Of a DNA stretch of 64,000 nucleotides, positions 1 to 8,726 are shown one piece after another. Source of the DNA: Pseudomonas sp. BP8 (GTDB lineage: Bacteria > Pseudomonadota > Gammaproteobacteria > Pseudomonadales > Pseudomonadaceae). How positions within the stretch are numbered: the stretch's first letter is position 1; every line of letters begins with the position of its first letter. The position numbers and the translations under genes were made by a program. The stretch covers positions 1,183,001-1,247,000 of the forward strand of contig NZ_JAGINK010000001.1 in assembly GCF_017875955.1 (NCBI RefSeq), written 5' to 3'. The notes under the pieces were generated by a model. That model saw only the letters and a program-made list of their open reading frames with translations, ran no database searches and had not been told where the DNA came from.

Positions 1-826
1 CGGCATCAAGGCGCTCAGCGATGTCAGCCTGCAGGTCAAGCGCAACCAGATCTTCGCCCTGATCGGGCCTAACGGCGCCGGCAAGACCACCGTGTTCAAC
101 TGCCTGACCGGCTTCTACAAGGCCAGTGGCGGGCGCATCGAACTCAACGTGCGCGGCAACCGCACCGACGTCATCCAACTGCTAGGCGAGCGCTTCCAGG
201 CGACTGACTTCGTTTCGCCGGCACGCTTTGCCAACCGCCTGTACTACAAGATGTTCGGCGGTACTCACCTGGTCAACCGTGCAGGCCTGGCCCGGACCTT
301 CCAGAACATTCGCCTGTTCAAGGAAATGTCGGTAGTGGAAAACCTGCTGGTGGCCCAGCACATGTGGGTCAACCGCAACCTGCTGGCCGGGGTGCTCAAC
401 ACCAAGGCTTATCGCAAGGCCGAGAGCGATGCGCTGGACCACGCCTTCTACTGGCTGGAGGTGGTCGACCTGGTCGATTGTGCCAACCGCCTGGCGGGCG
501 AATTGTCCTACGGCCAGCAACGCCGGCTGGAGATCGCCCGGGCCATGTGTACGCGGCCCAAGATCATCTGCCTGGACGAACCGGCGGCTGGTCTCAATCC
601 GCAGGAAACCGAGGCGCTGAGCCGCATGATCCGCGTCTTGCGCGATGAGCATGACATCACCGTGGTGCTCATCGAGCATGACATGGGCATGGTCATGAGC
701 ATCTCCGACCATATCGTCGTCCTCGACCACGGCAACGTCATTGCCGAAGGCGCACCGCAGGAAATCCGCCACAACCCGACGGTAATCGCCGCTTATCTGG
801 GTGCTGATGAAGAGGAACTGGTATGA
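1..826 (+). CDS. livG: Branched-chain amino acid ABC transporter ATPase LivG (5' partial)
   Basis: Cytoplasmic ATPase subunit of a LIV-type ABC importer for branched-chain amino acids. The reading frame is open from the left edge, so the true start lies outside the window; the first full codon is at position 2. Visible motifs are Walker A (GPNGAGKTT, about 65-90), an ABC signature LSYGQQRRLEIARAM, and Walker B ICLDEPAAGLNP followed by the H-loop (IEHDM). The long insert between Walker A and the signature is typical of LivG rather than LivF. The stop overlaps the livF start (ATGA), so the two are translationally coupled. Family identity is clear; substrate is inferred from the livG-livF pair. 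Confidence 0.95.
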   Translation, partial: GIKALSDVSLQVKRNQIFALIGPNGAGKTTVFNCLTGFYKASGGRIELNVRGNRTDVIQLLGERFQATDFVSPARFANRLYYKMFGGTHLVNRAGLARTFQNIRLFKEMSVVENLLVAQHMWVNRNLLAGVLNTKAYRKAESDALDHAFYWLEVVDLVDCANRLAGELSYGQQRRLEIARAMCTRPKIICLDEPAAGLNPQETEALSRMIRVLRDEHDITVVLIEHDMGMVMSISDHIVVLDHGNVIAEGAPQEIRHNPTVIAAYLGADEEELV

Positions 827-1539
827 CTGCACCCATTCTCGAGCTGAAGGACCTGGACGTGTTCTACGGGCCGATCCAGGCGCTGAAAAAGGTCTCGATG
901 CACATCAACGAAGGCGAGACGGTAAGCCTGATCGGTGCCAACGGCGCGGGCAAGTCGACCTTGCTGATGTCGATCTTCGGCCAGCCGCGCGCGGCGTCCG
1001 GGCAGATCGTCTATCGCGGCACCGACATTACCCGCAAGTCCTCGCACTACATTGCTTCCAACGGCATCGCCCAGTCGCCGGAAGGACGCCGGGTGTTTCC
1101 CGACATGACTGTCGAGGAGAACCTGATGATGGGCACCATCCCGATCGGCGACAAGCATGCCGCCGAGGACATGCAGCGCATGTACGAACTGTTCCCGCGG
1201 TTGAAGGAGCGGCGTACCCAGCGGGCGATGACCATGTCCGGTGGCGAGCAGCAGATGCTGGCGATTGCCCGGGCCTTGATGAGCCGGCCCAAGCTGTTGT
1301 TGCTCGATGAACCGTCGCTGGGGCTGGCGCCGATCGTGGTCAAGCAGATCTTTGCCACCCTGCGTGAGTTGGCCAAGACCGGTATGACCATCTTTCTGGT
1401 CGAACAGAATGCCAACCATGCGCTGAAGCTGTCGGACCGGGCTTACGTGATGGTCAACGGGCAGATTCGCATGACCGGTACGGGGCAGGAGTTGCTGGTC
1501 AACGAAGAAGTGCGTAACGCCTATCTCGGCGGCCATTGA
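823..1539 (+). CDS. livF: Branched-chain amino acid ABC transporter ATPase LivF
   Basis: Second ATPase subunit of the LIV importer (238 residues, the usual LivF length). Walker A GANGAGKST lies at residues 38-46, the signature is MSGGEQQMLAIARAL, Walker B is LLLLDEPSLGLAP and the H-loop region is VEQNANHAL. It starts on the ATGA overlap with livG. A hairpin and T-run just downstream, part of a REP-like inverted repeat, probably end the operon. Confidence 0.95.
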   Translation: MTAPILELKDLDVFYGPIQALKKVSMHINEGETVSLIGANGAGKSTLLMSIFGQPRAASGQIVYRGTDITRKSSHYIASNGIAQSPEGRRVFPDMTVEENLMMGTIPIGDKHAAEDMQRMYELFPRLKERRTQRAMTMSGGEQQMLAIARALMSRPKLLLLDEPSLGLAPIVVKQIFATLRELAKTGMTIFLVEQNANHALKLSDRAYVMVNGQIRMTGTGQELLVNEEVRNAYLGGH

Positions 1540-1673
1540 GATTGCTGGGGCCGCTGCGCGGCCCTTTCGCGACACAAGGCCGCTCCCACAAGGCGCTTCC
1601 ACAGGCGCCGCGACTCTGTGGGAGCGGCCTTGTGTCGCGAAAGGGCTGCACAGCAGCCCCAGCAATCTCAATG
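1534..1673. repeat. REP-type inverted repeat / terminator after livF
   Basis: Long interrupted palindrome. The left arm, starting CATTGAGATTGCTGGG, is mirrored by the right arm ending CCCAGCAATCTCAATG. It contains two facing copies of the TGGGAGCGGCCTTGTGTCGCGAAAGGGC element. The left arm includes the livF stop codon. The inner hairpin GGGCCGC-TGC-GCGGCCC (1548-1564) followed by TTT could serve as terminator. A close relative lies at 13285-13397. Confidence 0.8.
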
Positions 1674-1730
1674 TGGACAACGTGTCGCACACCCGCCGCC
1701 ATATCCCCGCAAACCCCGCTCCGAGCCCTT

Positions 1731-2082
1731 GTTTCCACAGGCACAAAACTGTCCACGGATAATGTGTGGCTGCCTGTGGAAAACATGGTGGCAATCAGCT
1801 GTAGGCCCCACCGTTAGAGGCCTGGAGGTGTCTGATCGTTTTTTGATCAAGTGCTGCTAATCATTGATTCTACAGGGATAAATCCACACCCTAGGCATCC
1901 ACCATAAATCCTGTCAATTCTGTGGATAACTCTGTGCAAAAGCCTTGGACAGACCGCTGCAAGCGGCACGTTTGAAAGCGTTGCGCCATCACCACAGAGT
2001 TATCCCCAGACGCCTGCACGGCTGATTCGTTCCCGCAACCCGACGAGTTGCCCCCATTCCGTGGGGAAAGGCCTGTGGATAA
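1731..2082. other. Cluster of DnaA-box-like 9-mers
   Basis: The 695-bp gap between livF and the ydfG-like gene has no credible gene. It carries two perfect DnaA boxes on the minus strand (TGTGGATAA at 1921-1929 and 2074-2082). It also has a relaxed-consensus box (TGTGGAAAA, 1775-1783) and near matches at 1731-1739 (GTTTCCACA) and 2000-2008 (TTATCCCCA). Two copies of TTTTTTGATCA (near 1840 and 2138) lie between and beside them. This resembles a DnaA-titration or replication-related site, but function is inferred only from the 9-mers. Confidence 0.45.
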
Positions 2083-2234
2083 CATGCGTATACACTGCGC
2101 CGAGGCTTCTGCTGCAAGGCTTTGCGGGGTTTGATCATTTTTTGATCAGTCTGCAAAACGGCTTGCTGGTAGCGCTGGCGGCGGGCATCCTTCCAGGCCT
2201 GCCGACGACACCCCCCATTGCGAAGGAGAACAGC

Positions 2235-2999
2235 ATGACGTCCACCGTATTCATCACTGGCGCCACTTCCGGTTTTGGCGAGGCGACTGCTCGCTTGTTC
2301 GCCGATGCCGGCTGGAAACTGGTTTTGACCGGCCGCCGCAAGGAGCGCCTGGACGCCCTGTGCGCCGAGCTCTCGGCCAAGACCGAAGTGCACGGCGTGG
2401 TGGTCGATGTGCGAGACCGCGCGGCCATGGAGCAAGCCATCGCCAACTTGCCGCCAGCGTTCGACAAACTACGCGGGCTGGTCAACAACGCCGGCCTCGC
2501 GCTGGGTGCGGACCCGGCGCAGAAGTGCGACCTGGACGACTGGGAAACCATGGTCGACACCAACATCAAGGGCCTGATGTACACCACCCGCCTGCTCTTG
2601 CCGCGGTTGATCGCCCATGGCCGTGGCGCGTCGATCCTCAACGTCGGTTCGGTGGCGGGCAACTATCCGTACCCGGGCAGCCACGTGTATGGCGGCACCA
2701 AGGCGTTCGTTGGCCAGTTCTCGCTGAGCCTGCGCTGCGACCTGCGCGGTACTGGCGTGCGGGTCAGCAACATCGAGCCGGGTCTGTGTGAGAGTGAGTT
2801 CTCCCTGGTGCGCTTTGGCGGAGACCAGTCCAAATACGACGCCACCTATGCTGGCGCCGAGGCGATCCAGCCGCAGGACATCGCCGAGACCATCTTCTGG
2901 ATCCTCAACCAGCCGGCGCACATCAATATCAACAGCCTTGAGCTGATGCCGGTGAGCCAGGATTGGGCTGGGTTCTCGATTGATCGCTCGGCGAAGTAG
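2235..2999 (+). CDS. ydfG: YdfG-type short-chain dehydrogenase (NADP-dependent 3-hydroxy acid dehydrogenase)
   Basis: Cytosolic classical short-chain dehydrogenase/reductase of 254 residues. The cofactor motif TGATSGFG is at 8-15, NNAG at 84-87, and the catalytic residues are Ser139, Tyr152 and Lys156 (YGGTK). The C-terminal pattern HININSLELMPVSQ and the motif WETMVDTN closely match E. coli YdfG, which oxidises L-allo-threonine, serine and other 3-hydroxy acids with NADP. The start at 2235 is chosen because AAGGAG lies just upstream; in-frame codons further upstream run through the DnaA-box region and look non-coding. The gene stands alone. Confidence 0.88.
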   Translation: MTSTVFITGATSGFGEATARLFADAGWKLVLTGRRKERLDALCAELSAKTEVHGVVVDVRDRAAMEQAIANLPPAFDKLRGLVNNAGLALGADPAQKCDLDDWETMVDTNIKGLMYTTRLLLPRLIAHGRGASILNVGSVAGNYPYPGSHVYGGTKAFVGQFSLSLRCDLRGTGVRVSNIEPGLCESEFSLVRFGGDQSKYDATYAGAEAIQPQDIAETIFWILNQPAHININSLELMPVSQDWAGFSIDRSAK

Positions 3000-3020
3000 A
3001 GCGAACCTCAGGACACAGCG

Positions 3021-3127
3021 GCCAGCCCTGTAGGAGCGGGCTTGCCCCGCGAAGAGGCCAGCCCGGATACCGACTGCGTAGGGCAAGGGCTCTGCCCTTG
3101 TTCGCGGGGCCAGCCCGCTCCTACAAG
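3021..3127. repeat. REP element pair
   Basis: Two facing copies of the TGTAGGAGCGGGCTTGCCCCGCGAA element (about 3028-3060 and 3100-3127) between the ydfG-like gene and the convergent epimerase gene. Such pairs form a long hairpin and may act as a bidirectional transcription end. Confidence 0.8.
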
Positions 3128-3174
3128 GAAGAGGTGTCAGTTACAAGGTAGAGGTGTCAGGTAGAAGTGAGGGG

Positions 3175-4284
3175 TCAGGCCAGGCGCTGCAAGCCTTCAA
3201 GGCAGGTCGCCAGGTGATAGGGCGTGGTCGACGGCATGTCATGCCGGCTCACCACGCCGCTGGCGTCCAGGCATTCGTGCCAGCCGCCCGCGTGCAGGAA
3301 GCTCGCTTCGAAGTTCAGCAGTTGCTGCAGCAACTGTTCTTCGCTGCCTGAACGCAACGCCAGTGCCCGCACATACTCAGCCTTGGCCCAGATGCGTTGA
3401 GTCGGGTCGATGACCTCGCCTTGGACATTGAGCGACGCCAGTACTGCCGAATCCTTCACGCCCGTTTGCTCGGCGTAGGCAAATGCCTGGGTAATGGATG
3501 CGTGCAGGGCGCTGCCTCGCAGCAAAGGTGAAGTTTCGAGCAGATAGAACCATTCGAACTGATGGCCCGGTTCAAACCAGTTATCCACAGCCCCGCGCGG
3601 TTGCTCCAGCATCAGGCCATGCTCGGGCTCGATGAAGTGCGCATGCAGGGCTTCGCACAGCTGCAGGAGCGCCTGCTGCACGTCGTCATCGTCGCGTACC
3701 GCCAGGGTCTGCAGGAAGGCTTCGGCCAGGTGCATCTGCGGATTCTGCAACGGGCCGCTGCCCAGGTCTGCCCAGTCTTCAGCGAGGCTTGCTTCGTACA
3801 GGCCATCATCGCGGGCGAAACGCTCGGCGACGATGTCCAGGGCGGCGTTCAACGTGGCTTCCACCAAGCCCTCGCGAATCTTGCCCCAGTAGTGCGCGCA
3901 GGCGAAGACGATGAAGGCGTGAGTGTAGAGATCCTTGCGCCGATCGAGCGGCTGCCCGGCGGCATCGATGCTGTAGAACCAGCCGCCGTGTTCGGCATCG
4001 TGAAAATGCCGCTGCAGCGAGCGAAACAGCGCCCCGGCGCGCTCGGCCGCACCCGGTTGCTCGATGCGGCTGCTGAACAGGTATAACTGACGGGCGACGG
4101 CCATGGCCCGATAGCGCTGCACGGGCAGCGGCTGGTGCTGTGCGTCGAGCGCTTCGAAGGGCAGGGCCAGCTCTGCGTTCCAGCCCGGACCTTGCCACAG
4201 CGGCACGATGCGTTCGGCGAAATGCTGGCGCAAACGGGCAATGCGGGTGGTCAGCTCGGACGGGGTGGGGCGGGGGTCGGACAT
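3175..4284 (-). CDS. AGE-family epimerase/isomerase
   Basis: Predicted cytosolic (alpha/alpha)6-barrel enzyme of the N-acylglucosamine 2-epimerase (AGE) superfamily, 369 residues from the start chosen here. The AGE pattern is seen in the repeated helical stretches and conserved aromatic/His segments: GGWFYSID, DLYTHAFIVFACAHY, EPGHQFEWFYLLE and RIWAKAEYVRALA. Family members interconvert sugars, such as mannose/fructose isomerases of the YihS type or cellobiose epimerase; the substrate cannot be fixed from sequence. An alternative ATG lies 11 codons upstream (4317); neither start has a strong ribosome site. It is transcribed towards the REP pair at 3021-3127. Confidence 0.8.
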   Translation of the reverse strand: MSDPRPTPSELTTRIARLRQHFAERIVPLWQGPGWNAELALPFEALDAQHQPLPVQRYRAMAVARQLYLFSSRIEQPGAAERAGALFRSLQRHFHDAEHGGWFYSIDAAGQPLDRRKDLYTHAFIVFACAHYWGKIREGLVEATLNAALDIVAERFARDDGLYEASLAEDWADLGSGPLQNPQMHLAEAFLQTLAVRDDDDVQQALLQLCEALHAHFIEPEHGLMLEQPRGAVDNWFEPGHQFEWFYLLETSPLLRGSALHASITQAFAYAEQTGVKDSAVLASLNVQGEVIDPTQRIWAKAEYVRALALRSGSEEQLLQQLLNFEASFLHAGGWHECLDASGVVSRHDMPSTTPYHLATCLEGLQRLA

Positions 4285-4367
4285 GGAAGCGCTCGTCGCA
4301 ATCGGGCAGTGCGTCATGGTAGCAGAACTGGTGAGTGGCGCTGGAGCAGTGCTGGTGTGTCAGTCCT

Positions 4368-4442
4368 GGCCTCTTCGCGGGGCAAGCCCGCTCCTACAGG
4401 GATCGCAGCGCCGACTGAACCTGTAGGAGCGGGCTTGCCCGG
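4368..4442. repeat. REP element pair
   Basis: Facing copies of the GTAGGAGCGGGCTTGCC element at about 4369-4400 and 4421-4442, lying between the epimerase gene and the TetR regulator gene. Confidence 0.75.
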
Positions 4443-4455
4443 CAGTAACGCTGTA

Positions 4456-5088
4456 TCAGCCGGAGCTGCTCAGGCCCTGCCAATGCCGTGCGCCGACGAA
4501 GATGAAGCGCAACTGCTGGGTGATTTTCTCCTGCGCGCTCATTGGCTGCGCAGTCTGTGGGTCAGGGCTGTCGATCAGCTCGGGCAGGGTGGCGAAGACA
4601 GTCTTCACCACCAGGTCTGCCATGACTTCCAGGGCCGCTGCGTCTAGGTGCTTCCAGCGTGGCATGCGCCCCAGGTCGGTAGCGAGGTCTGAGCTGATGT
4701 CCAGGCGCAAACGGGCGATGGCCTGGCGCACGGCCTGCGAGCCACCGTACTGTTCGCGGGCGAGGAACAGGAACTGCGCGCGGTGGGCGGCGACCACATC
4801 GAGAAAGATGCGTACCGAGGCGTCGGTGATGCCACCCAGTTCGAATTCGTTTTGCCGCACCAGGCGGATGGTGCGCCGGAAGGTGACGTCGACTTCCTCG
4901 ACCAAGGCCAGACCGAGGGCGTCCATGTCGGGAAAGTGCCGATAGAACCCGGTCGGCACGATGCCAGCGCTCTTGGCCACTTCGCGCAGGCTGATGCTGC
5001 CGAAGCCGCGGCCGCTCTCCATGAGCTGGCAGGCAGCATCCAGCAGGGCCTGTCGGGTCTGTAGCTTCTGTTCGGCACGAGGCAGCAT
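4456..5088 (-). CDS. TetR-family regulator, FabR-like
   Basis: DNA-binding repressor of 210 residues with an N-terminal TetR helix-turn-helix (about residues 8-55; ISLREVAKSAGIVPTGFYRHFPDMDALG). The sequence closely parallels E. coli FabR, which represses unsaturated fatty acid synthesis (fabA/fabB), including the SLREVA..AGI.PT.FYRHF..D.LGL core and the C-terminal LQLR.I..GA..W pattern. A role in membrane lipid regulation is therefore likely but inferred. The start MLPRAEQK is preferred over an upstream in-frame ATG because it aligns with FabR. No fatty acid gene is adjacent. Confidence 0.8.
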   Translation of the reverse strand: MLPRAEQKLQTRQALLDAACQLMESGRGFGSISLREVAKSAGIVPTGFYRHFPDMDALGLALVEEVDVTFRRTIRLVRQNEFELGGITDASVRIFLDVVAAHRAQFLFLAREQYGGSQAVRQAIARLRLDISSDLATDLGRMPRWKHLDAAALEVMADLVVKTVFATLPELIDSPDPQTAQPMSAQEKITQQLRFIFVGARHWQGLSSSG

Positions 5089-5129
5089 GGTGAGGCTTCT
5101 GTGGCTGTACGACGGGGCATTCTGGATAG

Positions 5130-5159
5130 AAAAACAAAGCCCGGTCAATGGACCGGGCT
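5130..5159 (-). terminator. Rho-independent terminator of the repeat-protein gene
   Basis: A perfect 9-bp stem (AGCCCGGTC / GACCGGGCT, 5138-5159) closes a 4-nt loop. Read on the minus strand it is followed by TTTGTTTTT, as expected for an intrinsic terminator of the gene ending at 5210. Confidence 0.85.
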
Positions 5160-5209
5160 CGGAGGATAGCAGGCGCAGTGTCGTGGATTGTTCTTTTCGA
5201 CCATGGCGA

Positions 5210-5530
5210 TCAGCTCGCGCGGCTGATTTCTACCAGGCGATCAGAGCCCCCTTCGGCGACTCGGCCAGTGCGTTCGATCAGGCGATCAGAGCCGCCTTCG
5301 GCAACCCGGCCAGTGCGTTCGATCAGGCGATCCGAACCACCCTCGGCGACACGGGCGGCACGTTCCTGCAAGCGCTCGGCGCCGCCTTCAGCCAAGGTGT
5401 CGAGGGGCTGGGCAGCAGTTGCAGTGCTCGAGCGGGACTCGGCGGTCAGGTGTTGTTCCTGGGCCGGCAGGGCGAAGGCACTGGTGGCAGCGAGGGTCAG
5501 GGTCAGGCTCAGCAGCAGTTGGCGTTTCAT
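5210..5530 (-). CDS. Small exported 15-residue-repeat protein
   Basis: Protein of 106 residues with an N-terminal signal peptide (MKRQLLLSLTLTLAATSAFA). A short linker leads to about four tandem copies of a charged 15-residue unit of the form RVAEGGSDRLIERTG. At the DNA level this is a 45-bp tandem repeat (5237-5395), two central units being nearly identical. An AGAGGAG ribosome site precedes the start and a strong terminator follows. No known function was recognised; it is probably a periplasmic or secreted protein. Copy number could vary between strains. Confidence 0.75.
   Translation of the reverse strand: MKRQLLLSLTLTLAATSAFALPAQEQHLTAESRSSTATAAQPLDTLAEGGAERLQERAARVAEGGSDRLIERTGRVAEGGSDRLIERTGRVAEGGSDRLVEISRAS
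5237..5395. repeat. 45-bp coding tandem repeat
   Basis: Units begin at 5237, 5282, 5327 and 5372 (last one incomplete). Units 1 and 2 differ at only a few positions, and units 3 and 4 are more diverged. They encode the RVAEGGSDRLIERTG repeats of the small exported protein. Confidence 0.85.
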
Positions 5531-5870
5531 GATTTGGTGCTCCTCTGGGGGGCTGGAAAGTGGGTACGGAGCCAATGCTACTCGCGCTCGCGCCAGAGAA
5601 AAGTTCATAAGGGTAATGGTAACAATCGACCGCATTGATACTGTGCGCAGACGCCTCTAGATCAATGTTTGCAGGGTGTAAGCTGGCCAAGTAATGGCGT
5701 GTTGCGAAGTGCCCTTCAGGGGCAGGTGCTGAGGAAAAGCCGATCAAGCTGTCAGGAAATTCCTGGTTATCATGCGCCTTGGATTAAACCCCTCGGGTTT
5801 TCATCAGTCCGACATACTAAGTGCCATCGTCCGTGCCCGCTTTGTGCCATGCAGTCAGGAGACCTCCGCA
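5531..5870. other. Intergenic gap with divergent promoters
   Basis: A 340-bp gap between the divergent repeat-protein and AsmA genes. It must carry both promoters, but I see no convincing operator, RNA gene or further gene in it. Confidence 0.4.
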
Positions 5871-7928
5871 ATGACGCGCCCAGCCAGAATCTTCACCTGG
5901 ATCTTCACCAGCCTGATCACCGTGCTGGCGATCCTGGTGGTGGTCATCGCCACGTTCGATTGGAACCGGGCCAAGCCACTGCTCAACGAGAAAGTCTCCG
6001 AGGCCTTGCAGCGTCCCTTCGCGATCAACGGCAATCTTGCCGTGCAGTGGCGCACCGAGCCGGAAGAGGGCGGCTGGCGTGCGTGGGTGCCGTGGCCGCG
6101 GTTCATTGCCGAAGACCTCACCCTAGGCAACCCGGACTGGCTGAAGGAGCCGCAGATGGTCAGCCTTGAGCGCGTCGAGTTTCGCCTGGCGCCGCTGCCG
6201 CTGATCTTCCAGCAGATCGTCATCCCGCGCATCGACCTGACCAAGCCTAATGCCAGCCTGACCCGGCTGGCCGATGGTCGGGCCAACTGGACCTTCGACT
6301 TCGGCCCCAAGGACGACAACGCTGAACCGTCGAAATGGGTACTGGACATCGGAGCCATCGGCTTTGACCAAGGCAACGTCAGTTTTGACGACCAGACCTT
6401 GAAAACCAGCATGAAGGTGCAGATCGACCCACTGGGCAAGCCGATCCCGTTCAGTGAGATCGTGGGCAAGGCCAGCGCCGACAAGGCCGCCGGTGCCCAG
6501 GACTACGCCTTCGGCCTCAAGGCCAAGGGACGCTACAAGGATCAGCCGGTGTCCGGCACCGGCAAGATCGGCGGCCTGCTCGCGCTGCAGGACGCCAACC
6601 AACCGTTCCCGCTGCAGGCCGATGTGCGCATTGCCGACACCCATGTGGTCGTGGCCGGCACCCTGACCGATCCACGCAACCTTGGCGCCCTTGACCTGCG
6701 CCTGCGCCTCTCGGGCAAAAGCCTGGGCAACCTGTACCCGTTGACCGGAGTGACCTTGCCGGACACTCCGCCCTATGCCACCGACGGCCGCCTGATCGCC
6801 AATCTGCACGACCCGCAAGGCGCCCGCTTCAACTACGAAGGCTTCAACGGCAAGATCGGCGACAGTGATATCCATGGTGACCTGGGCTTCGTCGCCAGCC
6901 AGCCGCGGCCCAAGTTGTCTGGCAAGCTGGTGTCCAATCAACTGCTGTTCAAGGACCTCGCGCCGCTGATCGGTGCCGACTCCAATGCCGAGCAAAAGGC
7001 TCGCGGTGGTGCCAGCAAGCAGCCAACGGACAAGGTCCTGCCGGTTGAAGAGTTTCGCACCGAGCGCTGGCGGGCGATGGACGCCGACGTCAGCTTCAGC
7101 GGCAAGCGCATCGTTCACAGTGAGCAGTTGCCGTTCAAGGATCTGTCGGCCCACGTTCTGCTAGAGGATGGTCTGTTGCGTCTGCAGCCACTGCGCTTTG
7201 GCGTGGCGGGCGGCAACCTGTCTTCGGACATCCGCCTGGACGGTCGCAGCGTGCCCCTGCAAGGCCGTGCCAAGCTGACGGCGCGTGGCTTCAAGCTCAA
7301 GCAGTTGTTCCCGACCTTTGCTCCGATGCAGACCAGTTTCGGCGAGCTCAACGGCGATGCCGACCTGAGCGGGCGCGGTAACTCGGTGGCCGCGTTGCTG
7401 GGTACCTCGAATGGCGACCTGCGGCTGTTGATCAACGATGGCGCAATCAGCCGTGACTTGATGGAAATTGCCGGACTCAACGTCGGCAACTATGTGATCG
7501 GCAAGCTGTTTGGTGACAAGGACGTGAAGATCAACTGCGCGGCCGCCGATGTCGGCATCAAGGATGGTCTGGCCAGCACCCGGCTGTTTCTCTTCGACAC
7601 CGAGAACGCGATCATCTATGTCGACGGCACGGCGAACTTCGCCAGTGAGCGCCTGGACATGAAGATCACCCCTGAGTCGAAGGGCGTGCGCCTGTTCTCG
7701 TTGCGCTCGCCGCTGTATGTACGCGGGTCGTTTGCCAAGCCTAGTGCTGGCGTGCAGGCGCTGCCATTGGCTTTGCGCGGCGCGGGGATGGTGGCGCTGG
7801 GAGTGGCGATCGGGCCGGCGGCGGGGTTGCTGGCGTTGATTGCGCCTAGTGGGGATGTGCCTAACCAGTGCACGCCGCTGCTTGAACAGATGCGTGCGGG
7901 CAAGGCGCCAGCGGCGGTCAAGAAGTGA
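5871..7928 (+). CDS. AsmA-family inner-membrane protein
   Basis: Protein of 685 residues with one N-terminal membrane helix (about residues 7-28, FTWIFTSLITVLAILVVVI). A long periplasmic region follows with the AsmA pattern (DWNRAKPLLNEKVSEALQRPFAINGNL at the start, AsmA_2-type repeats, and a C-terminal KGVRLFSLRSPLYVRGSF motif). AsmA-like proteins form periplasm-spanning bridges linked to outer-membrane lipid homeostasis; this role is inferred from family. The C-terminal hydrophobic stretch (GMVALGVAIGPAAGLLALIAPS) is typical of the YhjG/YicH-like subgroup. The start is supported by CAGGAG at 5855-5860. Confidence 0.85.
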   Translation: MTRPARIFTWIFTSLITVLAILVVVIATFDWNRAKPLLNEKVSEALQRPFAINGNLAVQWRTEPEEGGWRAWVPWPRFIAEDLTLGNPDWLKEPQMVSLERVEFRLAPLPLIFQQIVIPRIDLTKPNASLTRLADGRANWTFDFGPKDDNAEPSKWVLDIGAIGFDQGNVSFDDQTLKTSMKVQIDPLGKPIPFSEIVGKASADKAAGAQDYAFGLKAKGRYKDQPVSGTGKIGGLLALQDANQPFPLQADVRIADTHVVVAGTLTDPRNLGALDLRLRLSGKSLGNLYPLTGVTLPDTPPYATDGRLIANLHDPQGARFNYEGFNGKIGDSDIHGDLGFVASQPRPKLSGKLVSNQLLFKDLAPLIGADSNAEQKARGGASKQPTDKVLPVEEFRTERWRAMDADVSFSGKRIVHSEQLPFKDLSAHVLLEDGLLRLQPLRFGVAGGNLSSDIRLDGRSVPLQGRAKLTARGFKLKQLFPTFAPMQTSFGELNGDADLSGRGNSVAALLGTSNGDLRLLINDGAISRDLMEIAGLNVGNYVIGKLFGDKDVKINCAAADVGIKDGLASTRLFLFDTENAIIYVDGTANFASERLDMKITPESKGVRLFSLRSPLYVRGSFAKPSAGVQALPLALRGAGMVALGVAIGPAAGLLALIAPSGDVPNQCTPLLEQMRAGKAPAAVKK

Positions 7929-7971
7929 GGTAAAGGCGGGGGACGGGCGCGGTTGCAAGGTTGGCGCGTAC

Positions 7972-8070
7972 CCTGTAGGAGCGGGCTTGCCCCGCGAAGA
8001 GGCCGGTCCAGCCACCGTGGTGGATGGCACTGGCTTCGCCGGTTTCGCGGGGCAAGCCCGCTCCTACAAG
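7972..8070. repeat. REP element pair
   Basis: Facing copies of the TGTAGGAGCGGGCTTGCCCCGCGAA element (about 7974-8004 and 8040-8069) between the convergent asmA-like and ferritin-like genes. Confidence 0.8.
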
Positions 8071-8128
8071 ATTTTGCTAAATCAATGAGTTAGCGTTTTC
8101 GCTGTGGGGGCGGATTTGGGACGCGAGA

Positions 8129-8145
8129 GGGGCGCAAAGCGCCCC
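8129..8145 (-). terminator. Hairpin after the ferritin-like gene
   Basis: GGGGCGC-AAA-GCGCCCC forms a perfect 7-bp stem just past the stop of the minus-strand ferritin-like gene. There is no clear T-run, so termination is only probable. Confidence 0.5.
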
Positions 8146-8152
8146 CCAGCTG

Positions 8153-8683
8153 TTACAGGCCTTGCAGCAGATCCGCCATGTCGTCGGCGTGCTCTTCTTC
8201 CTGGGCGAGGATGTCTTCGAAGATGCGTCGGGTAGTCGGGTCGCTCTCGCCAATGAACTGAATGATCTCGCGATAGCTATCAATCGCAATCCGTTCGGCC
8301 ACCAGGTCTTCCAGCACCATCTCTTTCAGCGAGTTACCCGCAACGTACTGCGCATGCGAGTTCTTGGTGAGGTTGTCTGGGTTGAAGTCCGGCTCACCGC
8401 CGAGCTGGACGATCCGCTCAGCCAGCTTGTCGGCATGTTCGGCTTCCTGGTTGGCGTGCTCGAGGAACTCCGCAGCAGCGACGCTGGCCTTGATGCCGCT
8501 GGCCATGAAGTAGTGACGCTTGTAGCGCAGCACGCACACCAGTTCAGTCGCCAGCGACTCATTGAGTACCTGCAGGATCTTTTCGCGATCGGCGTTGTAG
8601 CCTTCGGTCACCGCCCCTTGCTCGACGTGCTGACGGGCACGTTCGCGCAGGGTCTTCACATCGGTCAGTTCAACATTGCTCAT
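8153..8683 (-). CDS. Ferritin-like / bacterioferritin-type protein
   Basis: Predicted four-helix-bundle ferritin-like protein of 176 residues. Candidate metal ligands are seen as paired Glu/His motifs: E47 in ESLATELVCVLRYKRHY, EHANQEAEHADKLAERI in the middle, and AQEEEHADDMADLL at the end. The sequence is closer to the bacterioferritin/ferritin-like stress proteins of pseudomonads than to Dps. Likely roles are iron storage or peroxide protection, inferred from family. It stands alone beside osmE, also a stress-type gene. Confidence 0.8.
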   Translation of the reverse strand: MSNVELTDVKTLRERARQHVEQGAVTEGYNADREKILQVLNESLATELVCVLRYKRHYFMASGIKASVAAAEFLEHANQEAEHADKLAERIVQLGGEPDFNPDNLTKNSHAQYVAGNSLKEMVLEDLVAERIAIDSYREIIQFIGESDPTTRRIFEDILAQEEEHADDMADLLQGL

Positions 8684-8726
8684 GATTATCTCCGAAAAAA
8701 CAGGGTGGTCAGGGCGTCAGGAGGGC

